Positions 1-9,944 are shown, counted from the first letter of the stretch. The stretch: 64,000 nt of DNA from Fischerella sp. PCC 9605 (GCF_000517105.1 NZ_KI912149.1:1327946-1391945), one strand, 5' to 3'. The notes: generated by a model from the letters alone, not told the origin. Made by a program: numbers and translations.

Positions 1-87
1 ATCGCTGCTCATCTAAATTTAATGCTGTGAATGAAGATAAAGTATCAAAAAATCAGTTTGGAGATGATGTAAACTTCAATATGGGCT

Positions 88-162
88 TTTCTTTGTGCCT
101 TTGTGCCTTTGTGGTTCAAAAATAAATTTTATTAACCACCAAGACACTAAGCCACCAAGTAA
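88..162. repeat. Interspersed palindromic repeat (CTTTGTGCC...CCACCAAG family), copy 1
   Basis: A T/G-rich arm built of CTTTGTGCC-like units is followed by an AT loop and a complementary arm of ACCACCAAG/CACTAAG units, so the element can fold into one long imperfect hairpin. A related copy lies at about 56775-56845 after the GTPase gene. It is non-coding and lies downstream of mutS2. The function is unknown. Confidence 0.6.
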
Positions 163-238
163 AATAACAATCAAATTGGCGAAATTAAAGCGGATTTTTC
201 ACCCACCTTGACAGGGCTAAACAAGCGCCTTACCTATT

Positions 239-2680
239 TCACTCTACATAAGCAACAGTAACGCCAGTACCACCATCAGATTGTTCCGCAGCTTCGTAGC
301 GACTAACTCTGGGGTGTTGTTGCAAAAAGGCGTGAACACCTTGCCGCAGTTTTCCAGTGCCGTGTCCGTGAATAATCCAGATTGGCCCTGTTGCTTCTGA
401 AATTGCTTTGTCTATAATTAACTCCGCATCAGCAACTCTGCGTCCGCGCAAGTCTACTGTATTTTTGGACGTACGGATTGCTGGGGCTGGTTGGGTTGGA
501 GTAACTGGTGTTGCTGCTGGGGCTGGTTTTGGTTTTACTATCGGTTCAGGTTTTTTACCATCCAGAGATTCCACGTCTTCTAGCTTGACTGTCATCTTCA
601 TAATCCCAAAACGGACGGTTAATTCACCATCCTCGTTTGGTGCAGTCAACACTTCTGCTGTTTGCCCTAACTTGGGAATACGAATGCGATCGCCTTCTTT
701 GGGAACATATCCTACTTTTGGTTTCGGTGGCGGTGGTGGTATAAATTTTTCAGCGACCTGATTTAAAGCATTTGTTGCTAGCTGGGCATCTTGGGCAGTG
801 GGCTTGCCTTGCTGCAACTGGCGAATCACCTTAGCAATTTCGCTTCTAGCTTGGGCGATCGCCTGCTGTACTGCCACTTCTTGGGAAGCACGCAAAGTTC
901 GTTCCCTTTCCTGTAAATTTGCGGCTTTTTCGGATACTTCTTTGTATAAACGCTCAGCTTGCTGCAACAAATCTTGTGCTTGTGCTGCTTTGGTTTCTTG
1001 ACGGCGGCGTTGCGCTTCTAGTCCGGCAATTACTTGGTTGACTTCGTCTGTTGTCCCTCCCAAGTTGGTTTTTGCCTGTTCCACAACTTCTGGTTTTAAC
1101 CCCAAACGTCGGGCAATTGCGAGGGCGTTGGAACGTCCCGGAATTCCCCACAGCAGGCGGTAAGTGGGCGAAAGCGTTGTTTCATCAAATTCTACAGAAG
1201 CATTTTCAAATCGCTCATCTTGGTATTTCAACGCTTTCAGTTCACCAAAGTGAGTCGTTGCCATAGTTAACTGCGCGTTGTCTGCCAGATAGCGCAACAG
1301 GGCGATCGCTAAAGCACTACCCTCAGCGGGATCTGTGCCTGCACCGACTTCATCGAGGAGTACCAGGGAGTGGGGATTAGGGGCAACGGGGATAGGGGAT
1401 TGGGATTCCTCATCCCCTATCCCCTGTCCCCTGTCTCCTGTCCCCAATGCCTCCAATATCCTGCTAATGCGGCGAATATGACCCGAAAAGGTAGATAAAC
1501 TTTGCTGAAGGGACTGTTCATCGCCAATATCTGCCAATACCTGGTCAAACCAAGGTAGTTCTACTGGTTCGCGGGCAGGGACAAATAAACCTACTTTCGC
1601 CATCAAAGCTGCCAAACCCAAGGTTTTTAGAGTAACTGTTTTCCCCCCTGTATTCGGCCCCGTAATCGTAACTACTCGAATTTCTGGCTGAATTAGTAAA
1701 TCTACAGGAATAACTGATTGTCCTTGTTCGTGGTGTTGCTGCCATACCAACAGCGGATGACGCAATTGCCGTAATGTGATATACTCACCTGCTTTCCGGT
1801 TAATAAAGCGGGGGGGATTGGCTTGTAGCCAGAGGCTATAACGTGCCTTGGCAGTTGCCAAATCTAAAGTGGTGGCAATGGCTAGTAATCTTTCCAGATC
1901 GGGTTTTACTGCTGCCACTTGTTCTGTTAAAGCACGACGAATGGCTTCTTCTTCTGCTTGTTCTTTTCTGACTAGCTGCCGCAATTGGTTGCCCAATGGC
2001 ACTATAGAATTCGGTTCTATGTACAGCGTCGCGCCACTGGTGGAAGTATCGTGGACAATGCCAGGAATAGCATCTTTTTGGGGAGCTTTCACAGGAATCA
2101 CATAGCGATCGCTTCGTTGGGTAATGATCTGTTCCTGAACTGCACCCGATTTTGCCTGTAATATATTTTGTAATTTTTGCACGATCTGGCTGCGTAATTT
2201 CCGCAGTTCAGCACGGATATCTCCGAGTTTTTGGCTGGCGCGGTCGGTTACTTGTCCGCGTTCGTCTATACAGCGGTAAATTTCCTGCTCTAGTTCTGGA
2301 TAAGTTCGTAACTCAGCAACTAACTCTGTCAGAATAGGCAAATCTGGCTGGTTATCGATAACACGACGCAAATTTCTTGTACCAGCAAGAGTGGTGGCTA
2401 TAGCTAGCAGTTCATCTCCAGCTAAAACTCCTTGCAGTTCTGCCCTTTCTAGGAAATCGCCAATATCTTGAATTCCCTCAAACGAGAGTCCACTCGTCAG
2501 GCGACTTTCGAGTTCGTAAACTTCCTTGGTTTGCGCCAATAAATACTCACTCTCAGCTTGAGAGTTAGGAATTTTCAGATCGCGTGCGGCGATCGCCCCC
2601 AGTTTGGTTGCCGCAAAAGTGGATAGATGCTGGCAGAGGCGATGCCATTCGAGTAGTTCTAAAGTCTCAGATTGAATCAA
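239..2680 (-). CDS. mutS2: Endonuclease MutS2
   Basis: MutS-family ATPase with a C-terminal Smr nuclease domain, 813 residues. Family members act on branched or recombination DNA intermediates and, in some bacteria, on collided ribosomes. Visible features are the MutS core and clamp in the first 330 residues, Walker A GPNTGGKT at about 341-348, Walker B LLDE at about 441-444 followed by GAGTDPAEGSAL, a long charged coiled coil (about 540-640), and the Smr domain (about 733-813) with DLRGRR and HGHGTGKLR. The stretch around residues 412-437, between SRILEAL and SLVLLDE, is encoded by a simple repeat and is probably an insertion relative to the family. The gene stands alone; the ATG at 2680 opens the conserved N-terminus. 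Confidence 0.95.
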   Translation of the reverse strand: MIQSETLELLEWHRLCQHLSTFAATKLGAIAARDLKIPNSQAESEYLLAQTKEVYELESRLTSGLSFEGIQDIGDFLERAELQGVLAGDELLAIATTLAGTRNLRRVIDNQPDLPILTELVAELRTYPELEQEIYRCIDERGQVTDRASQKLGDIRAELRKLRSQIVQKLQNILQAKSGAVQEQIITQRSDRYVIPVKAPQKDAIPGIVHDTSTSGATLYIEPNSIVPLGNQLRQLVRKEQAEEEAIRRALTEQVAAVKPDLERLLAIATTLDLATAKARYSLWLQANPPRFINRKAGEYITLRQLRHPLLVWQQHHEQGQSVIPVDLLIQPEIRVVTITGPNTGGKTVTLKTLGLAALMAKVGLFVPAREPVELPWFDQVLADIGDEQSLQQSLSTFSGHIRRISRILEALGTGDRGQGIGDEESQSPIPVAPNPHSLVLLDEVGAGTDPAEGSALAIALLRYLADNAQLTMATTHFGELKALKYQDERFENASVEFDETTLSPTYRLLWGIPGRSNALAIARRLGLKPEVVEQAKTNLGGTTDEVNQVIAGLEAQRRRQETKAAQAQDLLQQAERLYKEVSEKAANLQERERTLRASQEVAVQQAIAQARSEIAKVIRQLQQGKPTAQDAQLATNALNQVAEKFIPPPPPKPKVGYVPKEGDRIRIPKLGQTAEVLTAPNEDGELTVRFGIMKMTVKLEDVESLDGKKPEPIVKPKPAPAATPVTPTQPAPAIRTSKNTVDLRGRRVADAELIIDKAISEATGPIWIIHGHGTGKLRQGVHAFLQQHPRVSRYEAAEQSDGGTGVTVAYVE
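1373..1444. repeat. Simple repeat translated inside mutS2
   Basis: The bases are reiterations of CCCCTATCCCCTGTCCCC type, typical of the intergenic repeats in this genome, but here they lie inside the mutS2 reading frame. They encode about 24 residues (GTGDRGQGIGDEESQSPIPV and a few more) just before the Walker B strand. Confidence 0.7.
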
Positions 2681-3224
2681 GGTTTAATATCTGTTGCTTA
2701 AATATTTAATCTGAATAGCCTGAAATTTATAGTAACAATACAAATCCCTGCACGGCTCACTCTCAAAGGGTGAAATTTCCGTATTCGTTAGTGGTTGGTC
2801 ATTAGTCATTAGTCATTGGTTAGTGGTTAGTAGTTAGTGGTTAGTGGTTAGTGGTTAGTGGTTAGTCTCCCACTCCCCCACTCTCTTCATAGCTTCATCA
2901 CCTACTGCTAACTATATAGTAAATGTTCTAATTAACACCTTACTCAAATCAGGCAAATTGTAAGGATTCAAGCGTCGAATAACTTTACTAATACTCAGCA
3001 TAAAATTAAGTAATAACCGACACCTCAATCCCTACTTATTGAGAATCTGACCTAACACCAAATAGAAATCAAAACTACTCAAAAACTGATTAACTAAGCC
3101 TTGTTATTGTTCTTTTTACTGTTTGTATCTTCTACATCATTAAGTCGTTTTTTTAAAAAAAATCGCTGCAATTATCGCCACAATTTGATACCCTAGCTTA
3201 AACAGGTTTGGGAACATTAACAGC
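2681..3224. other. Intergenic region with heptamer repeats
   Basis: This gap lies between divergent mutS2 and guaB3. From about 2788 to 2866 it holds tandem TTAGTGG/TTAGTCA heptamers, the short tandem repeat type common in filamentous cyanobacteria. The rest is AT-rich with no convincing ORF or RNA. It must hold both promoters, but I cannot assign them. Confidence 0.6.
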
Positions 3225-4388
3225 GTGGAAATACAAATTGGGCGAGGAAAAACAGCTCGCAGAGCTTACGGAATAGATGAAATAGCTTTAGTACCTGGCA
3301 GGGGAACCCTCGATCCGAGTTTGGTAGATACAAAATGGCGTATCGGCAACATTGAGCGAGAAATCCCAATTATTGCTAGTGCAATGGATGGTGTAGTAGA
3401 TGTTCGCATGGCTGTGCTGTTATCAAACTTAGGGGCATTAGGCGTGCTGAATCTAGAGGGAATCCAAACTCGTTATGCCGATCCAGAGCCAATTTTAGAC
3501 AAAATAGCCGCTGTGGGCAAAGAAGAATTTGTCCCTTTGATGCAAGAACTTTATGCCGAACCAATAAAATCAGAATTAATTGAACAAAGAATTAAAGAAA
3601 TTAAGCAAAGAGGCGGTATCGCTGCAGTTAGTGCAACCCCAGCAGGGGCAAGCAAATATGGTTCTGTAGTTGCAAAAGCAGGGGCAGATTTATTTTTTGT
3701 ACAAGCAACAGTGGTTTCCACAGCACACCTGTCGCCAGAGTCTGTAGTGCCACTTGACTTGGCACAATTTTGCCGAGAAATGCCCATTCCCGTCGTGTTA
3801 GGGAATTGCGTGACTTACGAAGTTACCCTTAATTTAATGAAAGCAGGGGCAGCTGCGGTATTGGTGGGAATTGGCCCTGGTGCTGCTTGTACTTCTCGTG
3901 GAGTGTTGGGAGTGGGTGTGCCACAGGCAACGGCGATCGCAGATTGTGCTGCCGCACGGGATGATTATTACCAAGAAACTGGTAATTATATTCCAGTTAT
4001 TGCTGATGGCGGTTTAATTACTGGCGGCGATATCTGTAAGTGCATTGCTTGTGGTGCTGACGGAGTCATGATTGGTTCTCCGTTTGCTAGAGCAGCTGAA
4101 GCACCTGGGCGGGGTTATCACTGGGGTATGGCAACTCCCAGTCCAGTATTGCCCCGTGGGACGCGCATTAATGTAGGTACCACTGGCACCCTAGAACAAA
4201 TTCTCGTTGGCCCGGCCCAGCTTGATGATGGTACTCATAATCTGTTGGGAGCTTTAAAAACGAGTATGAGTACATTAGGAGCGAAAAATATCAAGGAAAT
4301 GCAACAAGTTGAAGTTGTAATTGCTCCTTCTTTATTAACTGAGGGTAAAGTATACCAAAAAGCTCAACAATTAGGTATGGGCAAATAA
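3225..4388 (+). CDS. guaB3: GuaB3 family IMP dehydrogenase-like protein
   Basis: A 387-residue TIM-barrel protein of the IMP dehydrogenase/GMP reductase superfamily, of the short GuaB3 type common in cyanobacteria and actinobacteria. It has no CBS domains. The phosphate/active-site loop [10 protein letters not shown] carries the Cys corresponding to the catalytic Cys of IMPDH, and [12 protein letters not shown] and [12 protein letters not shown] match barrel strands that hold the nucleotide phosphate. The likely reaction is NAD-dependent oxidation of IMP to XMP in guanine synthesis; cyanobacterial members have been reported to have this activity, but function here is by family. The start is a GTG. 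It is followed by an approximately 460-bp repeat-rich gap and trxA. Confidence 0.85.
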   Translation: MEIQIGRGKTARRAYGIDEIALVPGRGTLDPSLVDTKWRIGNIEREIPIIASAMDGVVDVRMAVLLSNLGALGVLNLEGIQTRYADPEPILDKIAAVGKEEFVPLMQELYAEPIKSELIEQRIKEIKQRGGIAAVSATPAGASKYGSVVAKAGADLFFVQATVVSTAHLSPESVVPLDLAQFCREMPIPVVLGNCVTYEVTLNLMKAGAAAVLVGIGPGAACTSRGVLGVGVPQATAIADCAAARDDYYQETGNYIPVIADGGLITGGDICKCIACGADGVMIGSPFARAAEAPGRGYHWGMATPSPVLPRGTRINVGTTGTLEQILVGPAQLDDGTHNLLGALKTSMSTLGAKNIKEMQQVEVVIAPSLLTEGKVYQKAQQLGMGK

Positions 4389-4848
4389 AGACTGGTTAGT
4401 AGGGGGAGTGAGGGAGTTCTGGAGTGGGAGAGTGGGAGAGTGGGGGATGGGGGGAATGGGCATTGGGCATTGGGCATTGGGCATTGGAAATAACCAACAA
4501 CCAACTACTAACCACTAACTCTTGACAAATGATTAATGACTAATGACTAATGACCAACTACTAACCACTAACCACCAACAACCAACTACCCTTAAAGAAA
4601 TTTTTCCAGACTCTAAAACATTTACTGGAAAAATCACATATGTCGCCTACAATAGAAATAGCGGAGACGCATGTTTCCGTTCACTCCTCACACCACACTC
4701 CGCCCGGACTGCTGTTCGGGCGGTTCCTTATGTTTATAAATAAAAACTAAAGGTATGTACAAATTGTATATGCCTCACTCCAAGCAGTGCTTTTTGCTAT
4801 GGTAGAATTTCAGCACAATCAAAATATCATAGGCAAAGGTTTGTAGCC
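4389..4848. other. Repeat-rich gap with a GC-rich hairpin, upstream of trxA
   Basis: From 4400 to about 4595 the gap is simple repeats: GTGGGAGA units, four tandem GGGCATT heptamers near 4458-4487, then ACTAACCA/TGACTAA units. A GC-rich hairpin with arms CCGCCCG (4700-4706) and CGGGCGG (4717-4723) follows; it lacks a strong T-run, so it is a poor intrinsic terminator. A TAGAAT at 4803-4808 is a possible -10 box for trxA. Confidence 0.5.
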
Positions 4849-5172
4849 ATGTCAGCAGCCGCACAAGTTACCGACTCTACTTTTAAGCAGGAAGTATTAG
4901 ACAGCGAAGTTCCTGTTTTAGTTGACTTTTGGGCACCCTGGTGCGGTCCCTGCCGGATGGTAGCCCCCGTTGTGGATGAAATTGCAGCTCAGTACGAAGG
5001 TCAACTCAAGGTAGTGAAAGTCAACACAGATGAGAATCCTAATGTTGCCAGTCAATATGGTATCCGCAGTATTCCCACATTAATGATTTTTAAGGGTGGG
5101 CAAAAAGTTGACATGGTAGTAGGTGCTGTGCCAAAAACTACATTAGCTAATACTTTGGAAAAATATCTTTAA
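4849..5172 (+). CDS. trxA: Thioredoxin
   Basis: A 107-residue m-type/TrxA thioredoxin that reduces protein disulfides in the cytoplasm using electrons from thioredoxin reductases. The active site WCGPC is at residues 31-35 within [11 protein letters not shown], and the cis-proline loop SIPT is present at about 75-78. The length equals that of canonical TrxA. The ATG at 4849 lies within a typical [12 protein letters not shown] start. It is monocistronic, with an intrinsic terminator directly downstream. Confidence 0.97.
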   Translation: MSAAAQVTDSTFKQEVLDSEVPVLVDFWAPWCGPCRMVAPVVDEIAAQYEGQLKVVKVNTDENPNVASQYGIRSIPTLMIFKGGQKVDMVVGAVPKTTLANTLEKYL

Positions 5173-5187
5173 AATCTAATTTGCTGC

Positions 5188-5209
5188 AAATACCTTTGGA
5201 GTATTTTTT
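5188..5209 (+). terminator. Intrinsic terminator of trxA
   Basis: Perfect arms AAATAC (5188-5193) and GTATTT (5201-5206) around a 7-nt loop run straight into six T residues, 16 nt after the trxA stop codon. Confidence 0.7.
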
Positions 5210-5548
5210 CTCTCCAAAATAAGGGCGATTTTTGGCAGCAAAAACTCAGAGGTGCTAAGCTTCGCCTCTGGACTGTTATTTTTCCATCTTGTAGTTTGCG
5301 CTGTATTTTACTGCCCAAACAGAATAACAAAAAGTTTCTCCTAGTAAAGTCATCTGTGATTCATTTTCACTCTTTTTCGCTCATACTTTAGTAGAAAGAG
5401 CTAGTACTTAGAGGTAAAAAATAGGAGGCAAACTTACTGATTTTACTAATTTTTAAGTTACTCCTGATTGTAGGTATATTCCTGCTACACCTTACTAGCA
5501 TCTTTCCTTCTACTCAAAAGTATTTTTTGGTTAGCAAAAGAGTGATAG

Positions 5549-5584
5549 CGCCTTGGTTATTGCAACCGGAGGTGCTTTTTTGTG
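5549..5584 (+). terminator. Orphan intrinsic terminator 1
   Basis: GCGCCTTGGTT pairs with AACCGGAGGTGC (one bulge, two wobbles) around ATTGC and is followed by TTTTTT. No gene ends here; the nearest upstream stop is that of trxA, nearly 400 bp away, which already has a terminator. A similar structure lies 280 bp further on. Confidence 0.6.
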
Positions 5585-5825
5585 TTTCAAAATAGACGCT
5601 AAGAGTCAAGAAATTAAAAATTCTTAATTTCTTATTTTGAATTTTTAATTGCTTTCCAGTCTCTATCTTAGGCTTGCAGCAGTGATACAAAGTGGGTTAA
5701 ATTTTGAAATACAATCTCTGGGGCGGCATGTCCTGTAGAGGCGTACGAAGCTACGTCTGTTTAAAATAAAATCCCACGTCAAATATTTTCCTCCCCTCAG
5801 GATATGTTGGCAACGGCAGCCGTCA

Positions 5826-5866
5826 CCAGTGCCTTGGTTTATTTTTAACCAAAGGTGCTTTTTAAT
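5826..5866 (+). terminator. Orphan intrinsic terminator 2
   Basis: GTGCCTTGGTT and AACCAAAGGTGC pair around an AT loop and are followed by TTTTT. It is clearly related in sequence to the structure at 5549-5584. With no ORF before it, it may end a short non-coding transcript. Confidence 0.55.
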
Positions 5867-6083
5867 GTGACAAAGTAGTCATTGGTCATTAGTCATTGGT
5901 TATTAGTCATTTGTCCTTACACAAAAGACATAGATGCACTTTCTTCGGCTTCCCGTAGGGTAAGACAAAGGACAAATGACTTGAATTATTGACAATAGAA
6001 TGTTGGCGACCCGTAGCGGTTGACAAATTCCAAGTCAAATCAAAATTTAGGTAAAATATAATGCCATCTTGGCTGGATTTCTC

Positions 6084-7154
6084 ATGACCTCATCTGCGTC
6101 GTTTGACACTTTAGAGTCTCTCCAAACCGATATCGCTGATTTACTTGAGCGCTTACCAACGTTAAAGAATCGGCAATATATCCAGCAAGCACTAGCAACT
6201 ATAGTGCGTCTGGCTGAAACTGAAGTCGATCGCCTCGACTGGAAAATATTGTCGGCTTCTTTAATGGATATGGAGCGGGGTTTCCAGCTCTTTTATGACT
6301 ATCGACATGTTCGTAAAGTGACCATCTTTGGCTCGGCTCGCCTATCGTCAGAAAGTCCAGAATACCGCATGGCAGTTGACTTTGCTCGCTATGTTTCTCA
6401 GCTAGGATTCATGGTCATGACTGGTGGTGGTGGTGGGATCATGCAAGCTGGTCATGAAGGTGCTGGACGAGAAAATTCCTTTGGTTTAAACATTCAGCTG
6501 CCCTTTGAACAGCAAGCGAACCCAATTATAGAAGGCGATCCCAAGCTAATTCACTTTAAATATTTCTTTACCCGCAAATTATTTCTCTTAAAAGAAAGCG
6601 ACGCTGTTGCCTTATTCCCTGGTGGCTTTGGCACCCAAGACGAAGCATTTGAGTGCATGACTTTAAGCCAAACAGGTAAATTCGGTCCTGTGCCTGTGGT
6701 TTTAATCGATCGCCCTGGTGGTGACTACTGGCGGTCTTGGAGCGAATATATAGATAAACAATTATTGCATAAAGGTCTGGTTAGTCCTGAAGACTCCAGC
6801 CTGTACACCGTAACAGATGACTTGGTTGTAGCTTGCAATGCCATAACCCGTTTTTACCAGGTTTATCACTCCAGCCGCTATGTGGGCGATCGCCTAGTAA
6901 TTCGTCTCAAGATAGATTTATCAGAGGTTGAAGTCGAGCAATTGAATGCTAATTTCAGTGACATTCTGGTAACAGGACGGATTGAAAAAAGCCAGGCTTT
7001 ACCTCAAGAAGCACAAGATGAAACTTTTGATTTACCCCGCTTAGTCCTTTACTTCAATCAACGAGACTTGGGACGGTTGTATCAGATGATCGCAGCAATT
7101 AACAATATGGGTACGCCTTCACCAGAAGAAAGAGGACATCCAGAACGGAAGTGA
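6084..7154 (+). CDS. LOG family protein (long form)
   Basis: A Rossmann-fold protein of the LOG/TIGR00730 superfamily, whose studied members hydrolyse cytokinin riboside 5'-monophosphates or related nucleotides. The core shows SARL, the GGGGGIMQA nucleotide loop, GLNIQLPFEQ, and the signature PGGFGTQDE. About 90 residues precede the core and about 130 follow it, so this is the long cyanobacterial form (356 residues) rather than the usual short LOG. The substrate is therefore uncertain. An in-frame TTG lies 15 nt upstream, but the ATG at 6084 is the more natural start. Confidence 0.8.
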   Translation: MTSSASFDTLESLQTDIADLLERLPTLKNRQYIQQALATIVRLAETEVDRLDWKILSASLMDMERGFQLFYDYRHVRKVTIFGSARLSSESPEYRMAVDFARYVSQLGFMVMTGGGGGIMQAGHEGAGRENSFGLNIQLPFEQQANPIIEGDPKLIHFKYFFTRKLFLLKESDAVALFPGGFGTQDEAFECMTLSQTGKFGPVPVVLIDRPGGDYWRSWSEYIDKQLLHKGLVSPEDSSLYTVTDDLVVACNAITRFYQVYHSSRYVGDRLVIRLKIDLSEVEVEQLNANFSDILVTGRIEKSQALPQEAQDETFDLPRLVLYFNQRDLGRLYQMIAAINNMGTPSPEERGHPERK

Positions 7155-7288
7155 CTGAGCAGAAGAAGATATGGGGAGGTGGGGAGTTGGGGAGATGAAA
7201 AGTCACGCATTCACGCATTCAAAAGTCAAAATTTTTGAATTTTGAATTTTGAATTTTGAATTCCGCGAAGCGGTTCGCCCCATACCGA

Positions 7289-7342
7289 TCAGCTATTACT
7301 CAATATCCAATTAACTAACGTTCGCACACCAAAACCAGTTGC
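7289..7342 (-). pseudogene. Remnant of a pepA 3' end
   Basis: Read on the minus strand this stretch encodes [17 protein letters not shown] and a stop, matching the last residues of the intact PepA at 8392 ([17 protein letters not shown]). Nucleotide differences are mostly silent, so it derives from a diverged but once functional pepA end. Upstream codons do not match. It lies on the far side of the HTH gene, about 1.1 kb from the intact end. Confidence 0.6.
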
Positions 7343-7453
7343 ATGACGATGCTTGAGGTCTGACTTTTTGCCAGATTAGACTTTGCAGCAGTTGTAGGGG
7401 AAAAGGTTAAAGGGGGAAAGGAGAAGAGAAAATAAAAATCCTTTAACCTTCAC

Positions 7454-7496
7454 GCCAGTCGCTACAACGGAGGTTCCATCCTTTGTAGCGACTGGC
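7454..7496. repeat. Inverted repeat, GCCAGTCGCTACAA family
   Basis: Perfect 14-bp arms (7454-7467 and 7483-7496) flank a 15-nt loop. The left-arm sequence recurs near 41174-41187 in another intergenic region, so this is an interspersed repeat family. The surrounding 7155-7587 gap is otherwise simple repeats plus the pepA remnant. Confidence 0.6.
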
Positions 7497-7587
7497 TCCC
7501 CTTTACCCGAAACAGTGCAAAAACGACTTTTCCAAGAAGTCTATTCAAAATTCTACACGGTAGCGTGTTAAAAAGTCAAGAAATAAT

Positions 7588-8073
7588 TTACTCTTCTGTT
7601 TTGTATTTAAATCCGGCTTTTTCAGCTACCATGCTTAAAAGTTTTGATGTGGCGCGAGTTGGTTCATATACACTTGTTTCCCACTCGCTCACAGTTTGCT
7701 GACGAACACCTAACTCTTCGGCAAATTCTTTTTGGGAAAGTCCCATTTGAAGGCGTAGTGCTTTGATGGTTTTGCTGTTCCAATTGATAGTATTAGTTGC
7801 AGTTTGGACTTTGTAGCCACCAGTCGGTTTGCGAAAAGTAACGGTTTCTGTATCTAGGTCAAAGTCTTTTACTACGTACCCTGCTTTCATCCAAGCTGAC
7901 GCTTGGGGTGAGCCTGTGCTGCGGTTTCCCCACCATCGGCGTTCTTTTCTGGCTGAGTCGGGTAGGGTGTTATTAATTAATTTTTCAATTTCTGTGAAAG
8001 TGAGGCTGATTTCAGAGGAATTGTTTTTTTGGAGATATTCCAAAAGTGGTTGATATTTACTTCCTCCTTTCAC
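7588..8073 (-). CDS. HTH protein with DUF7662-like N-terminal domain
   Basis: 161 residues in two parts. Residues 1-80 (KYQPLLEYLQ, LTFTEIEKLI, ARKERRWWGN, AWMKAGYVV) look like the small domain often labelled DUF7662, found with restriction-related and regulatory proteins. Residues about 100-155 are a classic XRE helix-turn-helix (LRLQMGLSQKEFAEELGVRQ then TVSEWETSVYEPT). It may be a transcriptional regulator or an orphan antitoxin-type protein; no partner toxin is adjacent. It sits alone between the pepA remnant and intact pepA, so it looks like an inserted accessory gene. Confidence 0.65.
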   Translation of the reverse strand: MKGGSKYQPLLEYLQKNNSSEISLTFTEIEKLINNTLPDSARKERRWWGNRSTGSPQASAWMKAGYVVKDFDLDTETVTFRKPTGGYKVQTATNTINWNSKTIKALRLQMGLSQKEFAEELGVRQQTVSEWETSVYEPTRATSKLLSMVAEKAGFKYKTEE

Positions 8074-8391
8074 AGCACTTATTCCCTCCCTAAAATCATT
8101 TTTTCGACACGCGCTTTTGCTGAGATTTTGTTACCAGCACGAATTAATAGCAGTTTCAGAGAACTTATACTAGGTTGCAGTCAAAGATGGTACTTCCCTC
8201 CCCCCGCCTGTCGGCACCCCTCTCCCAATTTGGGAGAGAGGAGGGGGAGAGGGCACGAATTGCGATATCTGAACACAACTTGGTATTACTATCTACAATT
8301 TCTCAATCAGAGAAAAATTTCAGGGCAGGCATAACACCTACCCTTGCAAATACAAGATTAACTTGGTTGCCTCTAAAAGGGGTGATTGAAT
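8074..8391. other. Gap between the HTH gene and pepA
   Basis: Contains a palindromic repeat around 8213-8250 (CCCTCTCCCAATTTGGGAGA core), a widespread cyanobacterial type. Otherwise I see no gene or regulatory site. Confidence 0.5.
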
Positions 8392-9873
8392 TTAGGCATT
8401 ACTCAAAACCCAATTTACAAGAGTGCGAACACCAAAACCTGTTGCCCCGGGGCTGTTATAGCCGTTTTCTTTATCTGTCCAAACAGGGCCGGCTACATCC
8501 AAATGTGCCCAGGCAGTTGTATCTTTGACAAAATGCTTCAAGAACAGAGCAGCGGTAATAGAGCCACCAGGACGCGGGCCTGTATTTTTCATGTCCGCGA
8601 TACCAGACTTCATTCCCTCAAAGTACTTTTCTTCCATTGGCATTCGCCAAATTTTTTCACCTGCGCTTTCAGCCGCTGTTTCTAGCTGCTTAGCCAAAGC
8701 ATCGTCAGGAGTAAACAAACCAGCAATCTCGTCACCAAGAGCAATAACGCAAGCACCAGTGAGAGTTGCTAAATCCACGATCGCATCTACTCCCAGTTTG
8801 TCAGCAAAAACTAAAGCATCTGCCAAAGTTAGACGTCCTTCCGCATCGGTGTTGTTAACTTCTATCGTTTTACCGTTAGATGCCTTGAGAATATCACCTG
8901 GGTGCATGGCACGACCGCTAATCATGTTCTCAGTGACTGCGGAGATAAAGTGAACCTCTACATCTGGTTTGAGCTGACCAATTGCTTTTGCTGCACCCAA
9001 AGTAGCTGCTGCACCGCCCATGTCTATTTTCATGTTTTCGATGCCGCTACCTGCACCTTTGATATTGAGTCCGCCAGAGTCGAAGGTTAAACCTTTACCG
9101 ATAATTGCTAGCTTGCGTTTTGGTGTAGCTTCTGGCTTGTAAGTTAGGTGAATGAATTTCGGTGGTAAATCAGAAGCTTTTGCCACTCCCAAAAAAGCAC
9201 CCATGCCTAACTTTTCACAGTCTTCCTGTTCCAAGATTTCTACTTGCAAACCGTGTTCTGAGGCGATCGCCATTGCGGTTTCTGCCATAGTAATCGGCGT
9301 TACTTCGTTAGCAGGAGCCGCTACCAATTGCCTCGCTAATATTACCCCAGAACAGATTTGATTGGCATGAGTAATAGCTGCTTCTTGTCCACCCAATCCT
9401 AGTAATTCTACTGTTTCTAATTGTGCTCCTTTATCCTCTGGTTCGGACTTAAAGCGATTATCTTGGTACAGTGACAGTTGTACGCCTTCAGCTAGTGCTT
9501 GAGCAGTTTGTGCAGGATCGTTATTCCAAACTGGCAAACTAATGCCTAAAGTTTTACACTTTTGCTTTTTGGCTATCCGGGCAACTACTGCTGCTGCACG
9601 TCGCAGTGTATCTAGTTTTACAGCCTCTGGCTTACCTAAACCAACTAGCATAATTTTGCGAACTGGGCTACCACTACCCACTCGCGTGAAAACACTGCTG
9701 CCTGTTTTACCCTTAAATTCTTCTTCGGCAATTAGTTCTTTTAAACACCCAGCAAACTTTTCATCTAAAGCCGCCAGTTCGCCAGTTAAATCTACGCCGT
9801 CCTCAAAAAATCCTATTGCTAATCCATCTCCTCCCCACTCTAAAAGAGGGGTACTACTAGGTATAATTTCCAT
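8392..9873 (-). CDS. pepA: Leucyl aminopeptidase (PepA, M17)
   Basis: Cytosolic dimetal aminopeptidase of family M17 that removes N-terminal residues from peptides; 493 residues from this start. The signature NTDAEGRL, the metal-site KGLTFDSGG and the catalytic-domain [18 protein letters not shown] and RPGGSI segments are all present. The frame is open for another 51 codons upstream, but that part is translated from GGGGAGTGG-type repeats; the ATG at 9873 ([13 protein letters not shown]) matches the usual cyanobacterial N-terminus. The 3' end is partly duplicated at 7289-7342. Confidence 0.93.
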   Translation of the reverse strand: MEIIPSSTPLLEWGGDGLAIGFFEDGVDLTGELAALDEKFAGCLKELIAEEEFKGKTGSSVFTRVGSGSPVRKIMLVGLGKPEAVKLDTLRRAAAVVARIAKKQKCKTLGISLPVWNNDPAQTAQALAEGVQLSLYQDNRFKSEPEDKGAQLETVELLGLGGQEAAITHANQICSGVILARQLVAAPANEVTPITMAETAMAIASEHGLQVEILEQEDCEKLGMGAFLGVAKASDLPPKFIHLTYKPEATPKRKLAIIGKGLTFDSGGLNIKGAGSGIENMKIDMGGAAATLGAAKAIGQLKPDVEVHFISAVTENMISGRAMHPGDILKASNGKTIEVNNTDAEGRLTLADALVFADKLGVDAIVDLATLTGACVIALGDEIAGLFTPDDALAKQLETAAESAGEKIWRMPMEEKYFEGMKSGIADMKNTGPRPGGSITAALFLKHFVKDTTAWAHLDVAGPVWTDKENGYNSPGATGFGVRTLVNWVLSNA

Positions 9874-9944
9874 TTTGGGTGTTTTGTCTAAAAGTTCTGA
9901 TATCAGTATTGCGTAAAATTCATGTTTTATGCTTTGGGGCAGGT

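Larger units (their letters stand above)
5210..6083. other. Long non-coding gap with several hairpins
   Basis: No credible ORF is seen. Besides the two terminator-like structures there is a hairpin CAGAGGTG/CGCCTCTG at about 5248-5272 and heptamer repeats at 5878-5915. The layout fits one or two unannotated small RNAs between trxA and the LOG-family gene, but no known RNA family was recognised. Confidence 0.4.

Noticed and set aside
408-761. Plus-strand ORF opposite mutS2
   Set aside because: It lies wholly inside mutS2 on the other strand, has a low-complexity Gly/Ser composition and no family resemblance.
4700-4723. Riboswitch upstream of trxA
   Set aside because: Only one simple GC hairpin without conserved loops; not enough structure.
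8175-8685. Plus-strand ORFs in the pepA 3' region
   Set aside because: Antisense shadows of pepA and a palindromic repeat; no supporting signals.
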